DNA of 64,000 nucleotides. Source: Streptomyces misionensis. Lineage in GTDB: Bacteria > Actinomycetota > Actinomycetes > Streptomycetales > Streptomycetaceae. The notes under the pieces were generated by a model that saw nothing but the letters and a program-made list of their open reading frames with translations, was not told the DNA's origin and ran no database searches. The stretch covers positions 6,819,001 to 6,883,000 of the forward strand of contig NZ_FNTD01000004.1 of assembly GCF_900104815.1 (NCBI RefSeq), in the 5' to 3' direction. The translations under genes were made by a program, and so were the position numbers. This document shows positions 44,595 through 53,294 of the stretch, one piece after another (the stretch's first letter is position 1; each line of letters begins with the position of its first letter).

Positions 44595-46151
44595 ATGGCG
44601 GACGAGACGACCGGGACGACTGCCCGGAGCACGGACGACGCCGGGGCACCGGCCTGTCTGGTCACCGGCGCCGGCGGCTACCTCGGCGGGCGGCTCGTGC
44701 CGGAACTGCTGGACGCCGGGTACCGGGTGCGCTGCCTGGTCCGCACTCCGGGCAAGCTGCGCGACCACCCGTGGGCCGGCCGGGTGGAGATCGTCCGCGG
44801 CGACGTCACGGACGCCGGGTCGGTGGCGCGCGCGATGGCGGGCATGGACGTGGCCTACTACCTGGTGCACGCGCTCGGCACGGGCCGCGACTTCGAGCGG
44901 ACCGACCGCCGGGCGGCCCGGACCTTCGGCGAGCAGGCCCGGCTGGCCGGGGTCAAGCGCCTGGTCTACCTCGGCGGACTGACCCCCGCCGGGGTCCCCG
45001 AGCGGGAGCTGTCCCCGCACCTGCGCTCCCGTGCCGAGGTCGGCCGCATCCTGCTCGACTCGGGCGTGCCGACCGCCGTGCTGCGCGCCGCCGTCGTCAT
45101 CGGATCGGGCTCCGCGAGCTTCGAGATGCTGCGCTACCTCACCGAGCGGCTGCCGGTGATGGTCACCCCGCGCTGGGTGCACACCCGCATCCAGCCCATC
45201 GCCGTCCGCGATGTGCTGCGCCTCCTGGCCGGCTGCGCCCGGCTGCCCGCCGACGTCACCCGCACCTTCGACATCGGCGGCCCGGAGGTGCTCACCTACC
45301 TGGAGATGATGCAGCGGTACGCCGCCGTCGCCGGCCTGCCCCGCCGGGTGATCCTGCGCGTGCCGGTGCTCACCCCCGGACTGTCCAGCTACTGGGTCGG
45401 GCTGGTGACCCCGGTGCCGGCCGCCATCGCGCGGCCGCTGACGGAGTCGCTGCGGTACGAGGTCGTCTGCCACGAGAACGACATCGAACGGTACGTGCCC
45501 TCCCCGCCCGGCCACCCCCTCGGCTTCGACCGGGCCGTCGCCCTGGCGCTCCAGCGGGTCCGCGAGGCCCGGGTGGACACCCGCTGGTCGTCCGCCTCCG
45601 TGCCGGGCGCCCCGAGCGATCCGCTGCCGACCGACCCGGACTGGGCGGGCGGCAGCCTGTACACGGACGTACGGGCACGCGCCGCCGACGTGCCGCCGGA
45701 GGCGCTGTGGCGGGTGATCGAGGGCATCGGCGGGGAGCACGGCTGGTACTCCTTCCCGCTGGCCTGGGCGGTACGCGGGCGGCTCGACCGGCTCGTCGGG
45801 GGAGTGGGCCTGCGCCGCGGCCGGCGGGACGCACGCCGGCTGCGGGTGGGCGACTCGCTCGACTTCTGGCGGGTGGAGGAGATCGAGCGCGGCCGGCTGC
45901 TGCGGCTGCGCGCCGAGATGAGGCTGCCGGGCCTGGCTTGGCTGGAGATGCGGGTGGAGGACGACGGCCACGGAGGCTGCCGCTACCGGCAGCGGGCGCT
46001 GTTCCATCCCCGGGGGCTGCTCGGCCACCTGTACTGGTGGAGCGTCTCGCCCTTCCACGCCGTCGTCTTCGGTGGCATGGCCCGCAACATCGTCCGCGCC
46101 GCCGCGGCATCGCGGGACGGTGCCGTGCGCCGGTCCCCGGAAGGAGGCTGA
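44595..46151 (+). CDS. SDR-family NAD(P)-binding protein with DUF2867 domain
   Basis: A 518-residue two-domain protein. The N-terminal atypical SDR domain has CLVTGAGGYLGGRLVPELL near residue 22 and VKRLVYLGGL. The C-terminal DUF2867 domain (about 360-505) contains FWRVEEIERGRLLRLRAEM and the WWSVSPFHAVVFGGMARNI ending. Such proteins are widespread and of unproven function, often near photolyase or sterol/hopanoid-related genes. It precedes the photolyase gene by 4 bases, so the two are probably co-transcribed and possibly light- or stress-responsive. Confidence 0.85.
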   Translation: MADETTGTTARSTDDAGAPACLVTGAGGYLGGRLVPELLDAGYRVRCLVRTPGKLRDHPWAGRVEIVRGDVTDAGSVARAMAGMDVAYYLVHALGTGRDFERTDRRAARTFGEQARLAGVKRLVYLGGLTPAGVPERELSPHLRSRAEVGRILLDSGVPTAVLRAAVVIGSGSASFEMLRYLTERLPVMVTPRWVHTRIQPIAVRDVLRLLAGCARLPADVTRTFDIGGPEVLTYLEMMQRYAAVAGLPRRVILRVPVLTPGLSSYWVGLVTPVPAAIARPLTESLRYEVVCHENDIERYVPSPPGHPLGFDRAVALALQRVREARVDTRWSSASVPGAPSDPLPTDPDWAGGSLYTDVRARAADVPPEALWRVIEGIGGEHGWYSFPLAWAVRGRLDRLVGGVGLRRGRRDARRLRVGDSLDFWRVEEIERGRLLRLRAEMRLPGLAWLEMRVEDDGHGGCRYRQRALFHPRGLLGHLYWWSVSPFHAVVFGGMARNIVRAAAASRDGAVRRSPEGG

Positions 46152-46155
46152 CCAC

Positions 46156-47526
46156 GTGGCCGCTTCGGTCGTCCTGTTCACGTCGGACCTGCGTCTGTAC
46201 GACCATCCGCCGCTGCGTGCGGCGCTGGCCGCCGGGGACGAGGTGGTCCCGCTGTTCGTCCGTGACCGCGCGGTCGAGGCGGCCGGTTTCGCCACCCCGA
46301 ACCGGGCCGCCTTCCTCGCCGACTGCCTGGCCGACCTGGACGCCGCCCTGCGCGAGCGCGGCGGGCGGCTCGTGGTGCGCTCCGGGGACCTGGTGACGCA
46401 GGTGTGCCGGGTGGCGGCACAGGCGGACGCCGGGGAGGTGCACATGGCGGCCGCGCACAGCGCCTTCGCCACCCGCCGGGAGGACCGGCTCAGGCGGGCG
46501 CTGGAGGCCGCGGGGCGCCGGCTGGTCGTGCACGACGCGGTGACCGTGGCCGTGCCGCCCGGCGCGGTGACCCCGGCCGCCTCCGATCACTTCGCGGTCT
46601 TCACGCCGTACTACCGGCACTGGGCGCGGGTCCGTCCGCGCGCGGTCCTGTCCGCCCCGCGCCGGGTGTGCGTGCCGGACCGGGTGACGGGCGAACGGCT
46701 GCCGGTGCGCGGGGCCGTCACCGGCGTCTCGCCCGCCCTGCCGCAGGGCGGCGAGCGCGCGGGCCGCGAGCGGCTGACCGCCTACTGGCGCACGGGCCTC
46801 GCCGACTACGCCGACACCCAGGACGACCTGGCGGCCGACGCCACCTCCCGGCTCTCCGCGCATCTGCACTTCGGCACCCTCTCCCCGGTGGAACTGGTCC
46901 ACCGGGCCCGCCGCCACGGCGGCCCGGGCGCCGAGGCGCTGGTACGGCAGCTCGCCTGGCGCGACTTCCACCGCCAGGTCCTCGCCGCCCGCCCCGACGC
47001 GGCGCACGCCGACTACCGCACCAAGGGCGACCACTGGCGCACGGAGCGCACCGCGCGGGACGACATCGAGGCGTGGCGGCAGGGCCGTACCGGCTATCCG
47101 GTGATCGACGCGGCGATGCGGCAGCTGCGCCACGAGGGCTGGATGCACAACCGGGCCCGGCTGCTGACCGCCGGCTTTCTGACCAAGACGCTCTACGTCG
47201 ACTGGCGGATCGGCGCCGCCCACTTCCTGTACTGGCTGGTCGACGGCGACATCGCCAACAACCAGCTCAACTGGCAGTGGATGGCCGGCACCGGCACGGA
47301 CACCCGCCCCAACCGGGTCCTCAACCCCGTCCTCCAGGCCAGGCGGTACGACCCCGACGGCGCCTATGTGCGCCGCTGGGTGCCCGAACTCGGCGGTGTC
47401 GCCGCCCCGGCCGTCCACGAGCCGTGGAAGCTGCCCGGCGAGGTCCGGGCCGCGCTGGACTACCCCGACCCGGTGGTCGGCCTGGCCGAGGGACTGGACC
47501 GCTTCCGCCGGGCCCGCGGCCGGTAG
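46156..47526 (+). CDS. phr: Deoxyribodipyrimidine photolyase
   Basis: A 456-residue photolyase/cryptochrome-family flavoprotein that repairs UV-induced pyrimidine dimers with light. The N-terminal antenna-chromophore domain begins VVLFTSDLRLYDHPPL. The FAD domain contains SAHLHFGTLSP, LVRQLAWRDFHRQVL, GWMHNRARLL, DWRIGAAHFLYWLVDGDIA (with the conserved NNQLNWQW), and NRVLNP. The length is normal for a class I CPD photolyase. GTG 46156 has AAGGAGG 8 bases upstream. Together with the carotenoid locus it indicates good protection against light damage. Confidence 0.92.
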   Translation: MAASVVLFTSDLRLYDHPPLRAALAAGDEVVPLFVRDRAVEAAGFATPNRAAFLADCLADLDAALRERGGRLVVRSGDLVTQVCRVAAQADAGEVHMAAAHSAFATRREDRLRRALEAAGRRLVVHDAVTVAVPPGAVTPAASDHFAVFTPYYRHWARVRPRAVLSAPRRVCVPDRVTGERLPVRGAVTGVSPALPQGGERAGRERLTAYWRTGLADYADTQDDLAADATSRLSAHLHFGTLSPVELVHRARRHGGPGAEALVRQLAWRDFHRQVLAARPDAAHADYRTKGDHWRTERTARDDIEAWRQGRTGYPVIDAAMRQLRHEGWMHNRARLLTAGFLTKTLYVDWRIGAAHFLYWLVDGDIANNQLNWQWMAGTGTDTRPNRVLNPVLQARRYDPDGAYVRRWVPELGGVAAPAVHEPWKLPGEVRAALDYPDPVVGLAEGLDRFRRARGR

Positions 47527-47648
47527 GCAGGCCCCGCCCCGCCGGCCGGAGCCGAGGACGGCGTTCCGCCCGACCGGTGTCTTCAGCCCGCGCACGGCCA
47601 TGACCGGTCGGCCCGGTCCCGCCGGGGCGTGACCGGCGCCGGGGTGCG

Positions 47649-49061
47649 CTACTCGGCGACCGGCTCCGTGCGGCGGCCGCGGCGCGCCGCCATCACCGCG
47701 TAGACGAGCACGCCGACGAAGAGGAACAGCGCGCCCTGGTACACCGCCGCATAGCCGGCGCCCGCCATCAGCCAGACCGAGAAGACGGCCGCGACCGCGG
47801 TGATCACCGAGTCCCGCACCAGCCGCCCGCGGTCCACCGACGCGGCCCGGCCGGAGACGAGGTGGAACAGCTGCGCGGCGGTGGCCAGCAGGTACGGCAC
47901 CGTCGCCGTGAAGGTGGTGACGAGGACCAGCACCTCGAAGACCTTGCCGGAGCCGGACAGGTAGTTGTACGCGGTGAGCAGGGAGGCGAGCACCACGGTG
48001 ACGCCGACGCCGACCGTCGGCACGCCCCGGCGGCGCCGGGTGAACGCGGCCGGGAAGAGCCCGTCGCGCGCGGCGGCGTACGGGGTCTGGGCGCTGAGCA
48101 GGGTCCAGCCGTTCAGGCAGCCGATCATCGACACCAGCGCGGCGAGCGCCACGGCCCAGCCGCTCCAGCTGCCGCCGAACATCGCGTTCACGGCGTCCGA
48201 GAACGGCGCGGTGGAGTGCACCAGGCGGTCGTGGGCGACCGTCCCGAACACGGACAGCGTGCCCAGCAGGTAGACCAGCGCGGCGCCCGCGGTGCCGATG
48301 ACGGTGGCGCGGCCCACGTTGCGGCGGGCGTTCTCGACCTCACCGGCGCTGACCGCCGCGGACTCCACCCCGAGGTAGGAGAAGAGCAGCAGCGCGGCGG
48401 AGGCGGACACCGCGCCGATCGCGCCGTGGCCGCTGGAGTTGAACGGCCCGAGCCGAGAGGGATCGAAGAAGAACAGCCCGCCGATCGCGACGAGCAGCAG
48501 CGGCACGAACTTCAGCACCGTCGAGACCACCTGCACGGCGCCCACGTAGCGGGTGCCCGCGAAGTTGGCCAGCGCCGGCAGCCACTGGATCACCAGCGCG
48601 GCCAGGCACGCGGTCCAGCGGTGGCCGCCGACCGGGATCAGCACGTCCAGGTAGCCGACGGCGGCGACGGCGAGCGCGGCGTTCGACACCCAGGTGGTGA
48701 TCCAGTACGACCAGGCCGCGAGGAAGCCCGCGAAGTCGCCGAACGCCCCGCGCGCGTAGACGTAGGGGCCGCCGGTGCGGGGGTCGCGCGCGGCGAGCCG
48801 GCCGAAGACCAGGGCGAGGGCGATGGCGCCCACGGTGAGCACGCCGAAGGCCACCAGGCTGACCGTGCCGTAGGGGGCGATGGAGGCGGGGAGCAGGAAG
48901 ATGCCACCGCCGATGATGTTGCCCATGACCAGCGCGGTGGCCACCGGGAGCCCGAACCGGCGGGCGTGCCGACTGGAACCGCCGCAGGAGTCCTCGACGG
49001 CGACCGCGGGGTTCTCCGAGGGGGCCGGAGCCGACGGGGATGCGGTTCCGGTGACGTGCAT
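47649..49061 (-). CDS. APC-superfamily amino-acid permease/antiporter
   Basis: A 470-residue transporter with about 12 membrane helices. The N-terminal helix motif VMGNIIGGGIFLLPASI is characteristic of APC-family amino acid/polyamine carriers, and GPYVYARGAFGDFAGFLAAW follows. It most resembles basic-amino-acid antiporters. The first 40 residues are a hydrophilic, Pro/Ser-rich tail. ATG 49061 has GAGAGG about 10 bases upstream; ATG 49079 is an alternative. It is divergent from the gene at 49262. Confidence 0.85.
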   Translation of the reverse strand: MHVTGTASPSAPAPSENPAVAVEDSCGGSSRHARRFGLPVATALVMGNIIGGGIFLLPASIAPYGTVSLVAFGVLTVGAIALALVFGRLAARDPRTGGPYVYARGAFGDFAGFLAAWSYWITTWVSNAALAVAAVGYLDVLIPVGGHRWTACLAALVIQWLPALANFAGTRYVGAVQVVSTVLKFVPLLLVAIGGLFFFDPSRLGPFNSSGHGAIGAVSASAALLLFSYLGVESAAVSAGEVENARRNVGRATVIGTAGAALVYLLGTLSVFGTVAHDRLVHSTAPFSDAVNAMFGGSWSGWAVALAALVSMIGCLNGWTLLSAQTPYAAARDGLFPAAFTRRRRGVPTVGVGVTVVLASLLTAYNYLSGSGKVFEVLVLVTTFTATVPYLLATAAQLFHLVSGRAASVDRGRLVRDSVITAVAAVFSVWLMAGAGYAAVYQGALFLFVGVLVYAVMAARRGRRTEPVAE

Positions 49062-49261
49062 GGGTGGTGCGCCTCTCATCAAGCCGATGCCCCGGGATCG
49101 CCGGGACCCGGCCATGGTCCGTGATGCCCCCACCTGCCGCAAAATCGCCGTTTCTTGTACCGTCCGGGATGCCCGCGAACGGAAAAAACTGAGGTCGGGA
49201 CCCTCGTGCGCCGTGAAATCTCCGGTGCTCCCGAACGGTCGAACTGCGATGATCCGCTGGT

Positions 49262-50419
49262 ATGAGAACCGAGGGGTCCGTTCGGCCGGAGGAGCGCGTG
49301 CTCCTCGTGGAGTCCCGCGCCGCCGACGCCGCGCTCGCCGCGTTCGGCGCCTGCCTGCCGCCGCGCGCCGCCGGCGAGGAGGTCGTCTTCCTGGCGCACG
49401 GCTACGCGGACGTGCCCCTGGGGCGACGGTACGACTGCTGCTTCCCGGCGGACGACGAGGGCGCCGTCACCTGGGTCACGGTCACCGTCGTCGCGGTGAC
49501 CCAGCAGTTCGGCCGCCCCTTCGACGGCATCCCGCACGGCTGGCGGACGCTGGCCCTGCTGCGGTTCGAACCCGAGGTGCCCGCCGTGGTCCGCGCCCTG
49601 CCCCGGGCGTCCGTCTGGTGCGAGCACCCGGTCACCCTGCTCGTCGGGGACCGGGACGCCTGGGCGGCGCGCCGACGGGAGTACGGCGGGTTCGGCCACG
49701 TGCTGCGCCGGTGGACGGAGCACCGGCGCACGGACGCCGGCCGCCTGGCGCGGCAGGCCGGGGTGCCCGAGGCGTGGGTGCGGGGGGTGCTGTGCGGCGG
49801 GCCGCCCATGGACGTCCTGCTCCGGCGGCTGGCCCCGGTGCTCGGGCTGCGCACGCCGGACGTCTTCGCGCTCGCCGGCCGGTCGTCCCCGTACGATCCG
49901 CCGCCCTCCGGGGCCCGCGCCGGGGCGTGGGTGCCGGAACTGGTGCGGCACGCCGTGGCGCTGCCGCCGGAGGGGCTGGGCGAGCTCCGCCGGTTCGCCG
50001 CAGGCCTGCACCCGGTGCACCCCGAGGCCGCCGACGCCCCCGGCGAACCGGACCACGACGCGGCCGACGGCCCCGGCCCCCTCCTGATGCGCCTCGCCCG
50101 CACGCGCAACCTCGGCCCCGCGGCCACGGCCAAGACGCTGGCGGTGCTGACCGGGCGCCACTGGTCGGCCGCCACGTACCACGCGCTCGCCCGGGGCGGC
50201 AGGGAGGTCACCGACGACCTCCTGGCCGACTTCGCCGCCGTGTTCGGGGTCCCGGCCGCGGATCTGGCCGTGCTCGTCGGTGCCGGGCCGTGCGCCGCGC
50301 CACCCCCCGCCCCGGCGGTCGATGGGGCCGCCGAGCTGATCCACGACGTCCGCGCGCTGACCGCCGACCAGCTGCGCCGGGCGGTCTCCTTCGCCCGGTC
50401 GCTGCGGGAACGGTCCTGA
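49262..50419 (+). CDS. Unknown protein with two XRE-like HTH segments
   Basis: A 385-residue protein I do not recognise as a whole. The N-terminal half (1-140) is a mixed alpha/beta region with WVTVTVVAVTQQFGRPFDG. Two segments resemble XRE-type helix-turn-helix folds: RLARQAGVPEAWVRGVL near residue 165 and KTLAVLTGRHWSAATYHALA near residue 295, each followed by a Leu-rich helix ending VFGV/VLGL and a LAG/LVG turn. A DNA-binding role is plausible. Ribosome site before ATG 49262 is weak. A strong hairpin terminator follows. Confidence 0.6.
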   Translation: MRTEGSVRPEERVLLVESRAADAALAAFGACLPPRAAGEEVVFLAHGYADVPLGRRYDCCFPADDEGAVTWVTVTVVAVTQQFGRPFDGIPHGWRTLALLRFEPEVPAVVRALPRASVWCEHPVTLLVGDRDAWAARRREYGGFGHVLRRWTEHRRTDAGRLARQAGVPEAWVRGVLCGGPPMDVLLRRLAPVLGLRTPDVFALAGRSSPYDPPPSGARAGAWVPELVRHAVALPPEGLGELRRFAAGLHPVHPEAADAPGEPDHDAADGPGPLLMRLARTRNLGPAATAKTLAVLTGRHWSAATYHALARGGREVTDDLLADFAAVFGVPAADLAVLVGAGPCAAPPPAPAVDGAAELIHDVRALTADQLRRAVSFARSLRERS

Positions 50420-50469
50420 CGCGGGGAACGGTCGCGGCAGGGGAACGGCCGCCGCGCGGGACACGCGTG

Positions 50470-50501
50470 CCCGCGCCGCCCAAGGCGCTTGGCGGCGCGG
50501 G
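50470..50501 (+). terminator. Hairpin terminator
   Basis: CCCGCGCCGCCCAAG (50470-50484) pairs with CTTGGCGGCGCGGG (50488-50501), giving a 14-bp stem with one bulged C and a 3-base loop. It separates the HTH-like gene from the promoter of the first sulfur leader peptide. Confidence 0.75.
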
Positions 50502-50569
50502 CGGTTGGGCGGCCCGGCGCCGGCGGCCCCGCGCCGCGACCGCCTCGGGTCTCTCCGGTGGAAACCCCC

Positions 50570-50599
50570 TTGACGGCCGTGCCCACCGGGATCGACACT
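50570..50599 (+). promoter_or_regulatory. Candidate promoter of the leader-peptide/GST-like unit
   Basis: TTGACG (50570-50575) is followed after 18 bases by GACACT (50594-50599), an acceptable Streptomyces -35/-10 pair. The leader ATG lies 36 bases further on. The -10 match is weak, so this is tentative. Confidence 0.4.
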
Positions 50600-50634
50600 C
50601 CTGGGAGGGAATCCTAGTGAACAGGTAGGGAATC

Positions 50635-50757
50635 ATGGCGCGCCTCGAAGCGGTCGCCGGCCGAGCGGGCCGCACGCCGCCGCGCACCCCGCTGCTCACC
50701 TCCCGCCGGCACATCGACCTGCTGCGTGTCTGCAGCGCCATCGGCGTCCGGCGCTGA
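50635..50757 (+). CDS. Short leader peptide (cysteine/sulfur attenuation type)
   Basis: A 40-residue peptide ending SRRHIDLLRVCSAIGVRR. The H-I-D-L-L-R-V core is shared with two other short frames in this window and is known from Streptomyces peptides annotated as putative leader peptides upstream of sulfur genes. It contains one Cys codon near the end. A GC-rich hairpin starts 8 bases after its stop, fitting attenuation of the downstream gene at 50881. It has TAGGG just before the ATG. Confidence 0.7.
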   Translation: MARLEAVAGRAGRTPPRTPLLTSRRHIDLLRVCSAIGVRR

Positions 50758-50764
50758 ACCCGGG

Positions 50765-50782
50765 CCGGGTCCACGGACCCGG
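50765..50782 (+). promoter_or_regulatory. Hairpin after leader peptide 1 (candidate attenuator)
   Basis: CCGGGTCC (50765-50772) and GGACCCGG (50775-50782) form a perfect 8-bp stem directly after the leader stop. It could terminate or continue transcription depending on ribosome position on the Cys-containing end of the leader. Chance hairpins are common at this GC content. Confidence 0.4.
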
Positions 50783-50880
50783 GGCCCGCGCCGCACCAAG
50801 CCTCCCGGCGGCTTGCGCCGCCATCCCTCCGACGGCCACCGCCGACGCGCCCCTCGCACGCCCACGACCCGGGGAGACGC

Positions 50881-51771
50881 ATGACCATCACTCCGCTCGC
50901 CGCCGTCCCGCCCACCCACCGCGCCGCCGCGCCCCTGTTCCGGGGCAGGCTCGGCCGGGACGCGCGCAGCGGCCACTACGCCGTGGCCCACCGCTACCGG
51001 CTCCACCTGTCCACCGCCTGTCCCGCCGGACTCCGCCTCGCCGTCGGCCACACCCTGCTCGGCCTGGACGACAGCTGTCCGGTCACCTTCCTGCCCGCGC
51101 TCCCGGACGGCGACGGCGGCGGCCACACCGCGCTGCGCCCGCTGTACGAGGCCGGCGCCCACCACTACACCGGCCCGGCGCTCGCCCCCGTGCTGAGCGA
51201 CGACTGGTCCGGACGGATCGTCAGCAATCACGCCCCCGACATCCTGCGCGACCTGGACCGCTTCCCGCGCACCGGCCACGGCCCGCTGTTCCCGGCCGGC
51301 CTGGAGTCCGTGATCGAGGCCGTCGAGCGGATGTGCGGCGAGGGCATCGAGGACGCCGCCCAGCGCGCCGGTTCGGCCGGCACCGATCCGGCCGGGCGGG
51401 CAGCCGCGCTGGACGTGCTGCTGGACACCCTCGGCCGCCTGGAACGGCGGCTGGCGGGGGAGGAGTACCTCGCCGACGGCCGGCTCACCGCCGCCGACAT
51501 CGAGCTGTGGGTGTCGCTGGTACGGCTCGACACGGTGCACCGCTGCCACCTCGACGCCCACGCCGTGCAGCGCGTCGCCGAGCACCGGGCCCTGTGGGCC
51601 TACGCCCGCCGGCTCACCGCCCACCCCGCCTTCGGACACCACCTCGACCTCGACGGCATCGCCCGCCGCCACCAGGACGGCTGCCGGGGCCTGGAGGCCG
51701 CCGGAGCCGCCGTCCAGATCCTGGACTGGGCGGCCCACGCCACCGGCTCCCCGAACACTCCCCGCAGGTGA
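50881..51771 (+). CDS. Glutathionyl-hydroquinone-reductase-like (Xi-class GST) protein
   Basis: A 296-residue protein resembling the Xi-class glutathione transferase fold. YRLHLSTACPAGLRLAVGHTLLGLDDS aligns in position with the family's catalytic CPWAHR segment. The Cys and Pro are kept, but Trp-Ala-His-Arg is replaced, so substrate or thiol cofactor may differ. The C-terminal helical domain contains GEEYLADGRLTAADIELW, typical of GST C-domains. Actinobacteria use mycothiol, so a mycothiolyl or other reductase function is possible. It follows leader peptide 1, indicating sulfur-responsive expression. Confidence 0.75.
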   Translation: MTITPLAAVPPTHRAAAPLFRGRLGRDARSGHYAVAHRYRLHLSTACPAGLRLAVGHTLLGLDDSCPVTFLPALPDGDGGGHTALRPLYEAGAHHYTGPALAPVLSDDWSGRIVSNHAPDILRDLDRFPRTGHGPLFPAGLESVIEAVERMCGEGIEDAAQRAGSAGTDPAGRAAALDVLLDTLGRLERRLAGEEYLADGRLTAADIELWVSLVRLDTVHRCHLDAHAVQRVAEHRALWAYARRLTAHPAFGHHLDLDGIARRHQDGCRGLEAAGAAVQILDWAAHATGSPNTPRR

Positions 51772-51806
51772 GAGGGGCCCGGCTCCATCCAACAGGCGGA
51801 CAGGCG

Positions 51807-51836
51807 TTGACATTCGCGGCGCCGACTGCCTTACTT
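51807..51836 (+). promoter_or_regulatory. Promoter upstream of the SAM riboswitch
   Basis: TTGACA (51807-51812) and TTACTT (51831-51836) are separated by 18 bases, a good housekeeping-type promoter. Transcription would start near 51843, just before the riboswitch. Confidence 0.6.
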
Positions 51837-51844
51837 GCGGCTCA

Positions 51845-51972
51845 AGTACGGTCATGAGCGTCAGCGCCAAGCCCTGGCTCGCTGACCGGCAACCCTCGCG
51901 ACGCGGTGGGGTGCCCCAGGTGACGACCGGACCGGACGACGACTTCGGTAAGCGCGGAGGCCCCACGGGGCC
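51845..51972 (+). ncRNA. SAM-IV-type riboswitch
   Basis: The segment GGTCATGAGCGTCAGCG, CAAGCCCTGGCTCGCTGACC, GGCAACCCTC, GCGGTGGGGTGCCCCAGGTG and GACGACC reproduces, from memory, the conserved core of the actinobacterial SAM-IV riboswitch. The outer P1 stem pairs GGTC near 51850 with GACC near 51925, and the 3' extension GGTAAGCGCGG follows. A short stem GGCCCC/GGGGCC (51959-51972) may be part of the expression platform. SAM binding should lower expression of the downstream leader and ABC transporter when methionine/SAM is plentiful. Confidence 0.88.
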
Positions 51973-51993
51973 GCGACAGTGACAGGTGACGCC

Positions 51994-52143
51994 ATGTACG
52001 CAGCCGGCAGGACGGCCCCGAGCCGCCCCCTGGGCTGCGTACCGCCGTGCGCCGCGCTGGTCGCCGACCGCGCCGTCGACCTGCTCCGCGTCAGCAGCGC
52101 GCTGTGTACCGCGCCGGGCGCCGCCACCGGCCGCCGGGGCTGA
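51994..52143 (+). CDS. Short leader peptide downstream of the riboswitch
   Basis: A 49-residue peptide containing DRAVDLLRVSSALCTAPG, matching the DLLRV core of the other two leaders in the window. It has three Cys codons (near residues 15, 19 and 38), more than expected by chance. ATG 51994 has AGGTG upstream. It lies between the SAM-IV riboswitch and the ABC permease gene, so this transcript appears to be checked for SAM and then, probably, for Cys-tRNA or ribosome progress. Confidence 0.65.
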   Translation: MYAAGRTAPSRPLGCVPPCAALVADRAVDLLRVSSALCTAPGAATGRRG

Positions 52144-52313
52144 CCCACACCTTCCGCCCCGGCGGCCGCGGGCACCGCTCGCCGCCTGCTTCCGGATCAA
52201 CTCCGTTTCCTCTCCCGTGCGTTGCGACGCCTTCGCCGCGGGCCCGCGCACCCGCGGCGGGCCGCGTCCGGCCCGTCGCACCCGGGACGTCCCGTCCTTC
52301 GCCGGAGCCCGCC
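52144..52313 (+). promoter_or_regulatory. Leader region with hairpin before the ABC permease
   Basis: This 170-base segment separates leader peptide 2 from the permease start. CGCCGCGGG (52234-52242) and CCCGCGGCG (52251-52259) form a 9-bp stem with an 8-base loop. It could serve as an attenuator for the transporter operon. No other gene is seen here. Confidence 0.4.
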
Positions 52314-53294
52314 ATGAGTCGACCCCCTGGCGCCGCCGTCTCCCTCGCCGAGGCGCCGCCCGCCCAGTCCCCGCCAACGCCCCCGGCCGCACAGCGCGTT
52401 CAGCCGCTGCGCCGGCCCGGCAGGTGGATCGCCACCGCCGTGGTCCTGGTGCTCGTCGCCCAGATCGCGCACGGCCTGGCCACCAACCCCTTCTACCAGT
52501 GGGACCGTTTCCGCTACTGGTTCCTGCGGCCCACCGTCCTCGACGGACTCCTCGTCACCCTCGAGGTCGCCGCCCTCAGCGCCGTGTCGGGGCTGCTCGG
52601 CGGCGTGCTGCTGGCCCTCGCGCGGCAGTCCGGCAGCCCGGTGCTGCGCGCGGTGGGCTGGACCTACACCTGGCTGTTCCGCTCGGTGCCGCTGATCGTC
52701 GTACTGATCTTCCTCTACAACTTCTCCGCCCTGTACAAGACGCTGAGCCTCGGCATCCCCTTCGGGCCCGCCTTCGTCACCTTCGACGAGTCCAGGCTCG
52801 CCACCGACATGACGGTCGCCGTCATCGGGCTCAGCCTCAACGAGGCGGCGTACGCGGCCGAGGTGGTGCGCGGCGGGCTGCTCTCCGTCGACCAGGGCCA
52901 GCACGAGGCGGCCGCCGCGCTCGGCCTGCCCAAGGGCTACCAGTTCACCCGGATCGTCCTGCCGCAGGCCCTGCGCTCCATCGTGCCCAACTACGTCAAC
53001 CAGCTGATCGGCCTGGTCAAGAGCACGTCCCTGGTGTTCTACGTGTCCCTGCTCGACCTGTTCGGCTCGGTGCAGACCATGGGCAGCACCTACCCCGGCG
53101 ACATCGTGCCGCTGCTCCTCGTCGCCACCGTCTGGTACCTGGTCCTGACCAGCGCCGTGTCTGTCGTCCAGTACTACGTGGAGCGGTACTTCGCCCGGGG
53201 CGCCACCCGCGCCCTGCCGCCGACTCCGTTGCAGAAGGCACGTGCCGCCCTCACCGGATTCCGGGCCCGGCTGCGCAAGGAGGCCGCCGTATGA
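52314..53294 (+). CDS. Amino-acid-type ABC transporter permease
   Basis: A 326-residue permease of the polar-amino-acid uptake (His/Gln/cystine) family. There are about five to six membrane helices after a 40-residue hydrophilic N-terminus. The EAA loop appears as GQHEAAAALGLPKGYQF followed by RIVLPQALRSIVPNYVNQ. Only one permease gene is present, so it probably forms a homodimer, as in TcyB-type cystine importers. Its stop overlaps the ATPase start (ATGA). Riboswitch and leader context point to a sulfur-containing substrate such as cystine or methionine. Confidence 0.87.
   Translation: MSRPPGAAVSLAEAPPAQSPPTPPAAQRVQPLRRPGRWIATAVVLVLVAQIAHGLATNPFYQWDRFRYWFLRPTVLDGLLVTLEVAALSAVSGLLGGVLLALARQSGSPVLRAVGWTYTWLFRSVPLIVVLIFLYNFSALYKTLSLGIPFGPAFVTFDESRLATDMTVAVIGLSLNEAAYAAEVVRGGLLSVDQGQHEAAAALGLPKGYQFTRIVLPQALRSIVPNYVNQLIGLVKSTSLVFYVSLLDLFGSVQTMGSTYPGDIVPLLLVATVWYLVLTSAVSVVQYYVERYFARGATRALPPTPLQKARAALTGFRARLRKEAAV

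Noticed and set aside
47570..47620. CCGACCGGT / ACCGGTCGG pair between photolyase and APC permease as a terminator
   Set aside because: The arms are separated by about 30 bases with no compact stem, so it was not listed as a terminator.
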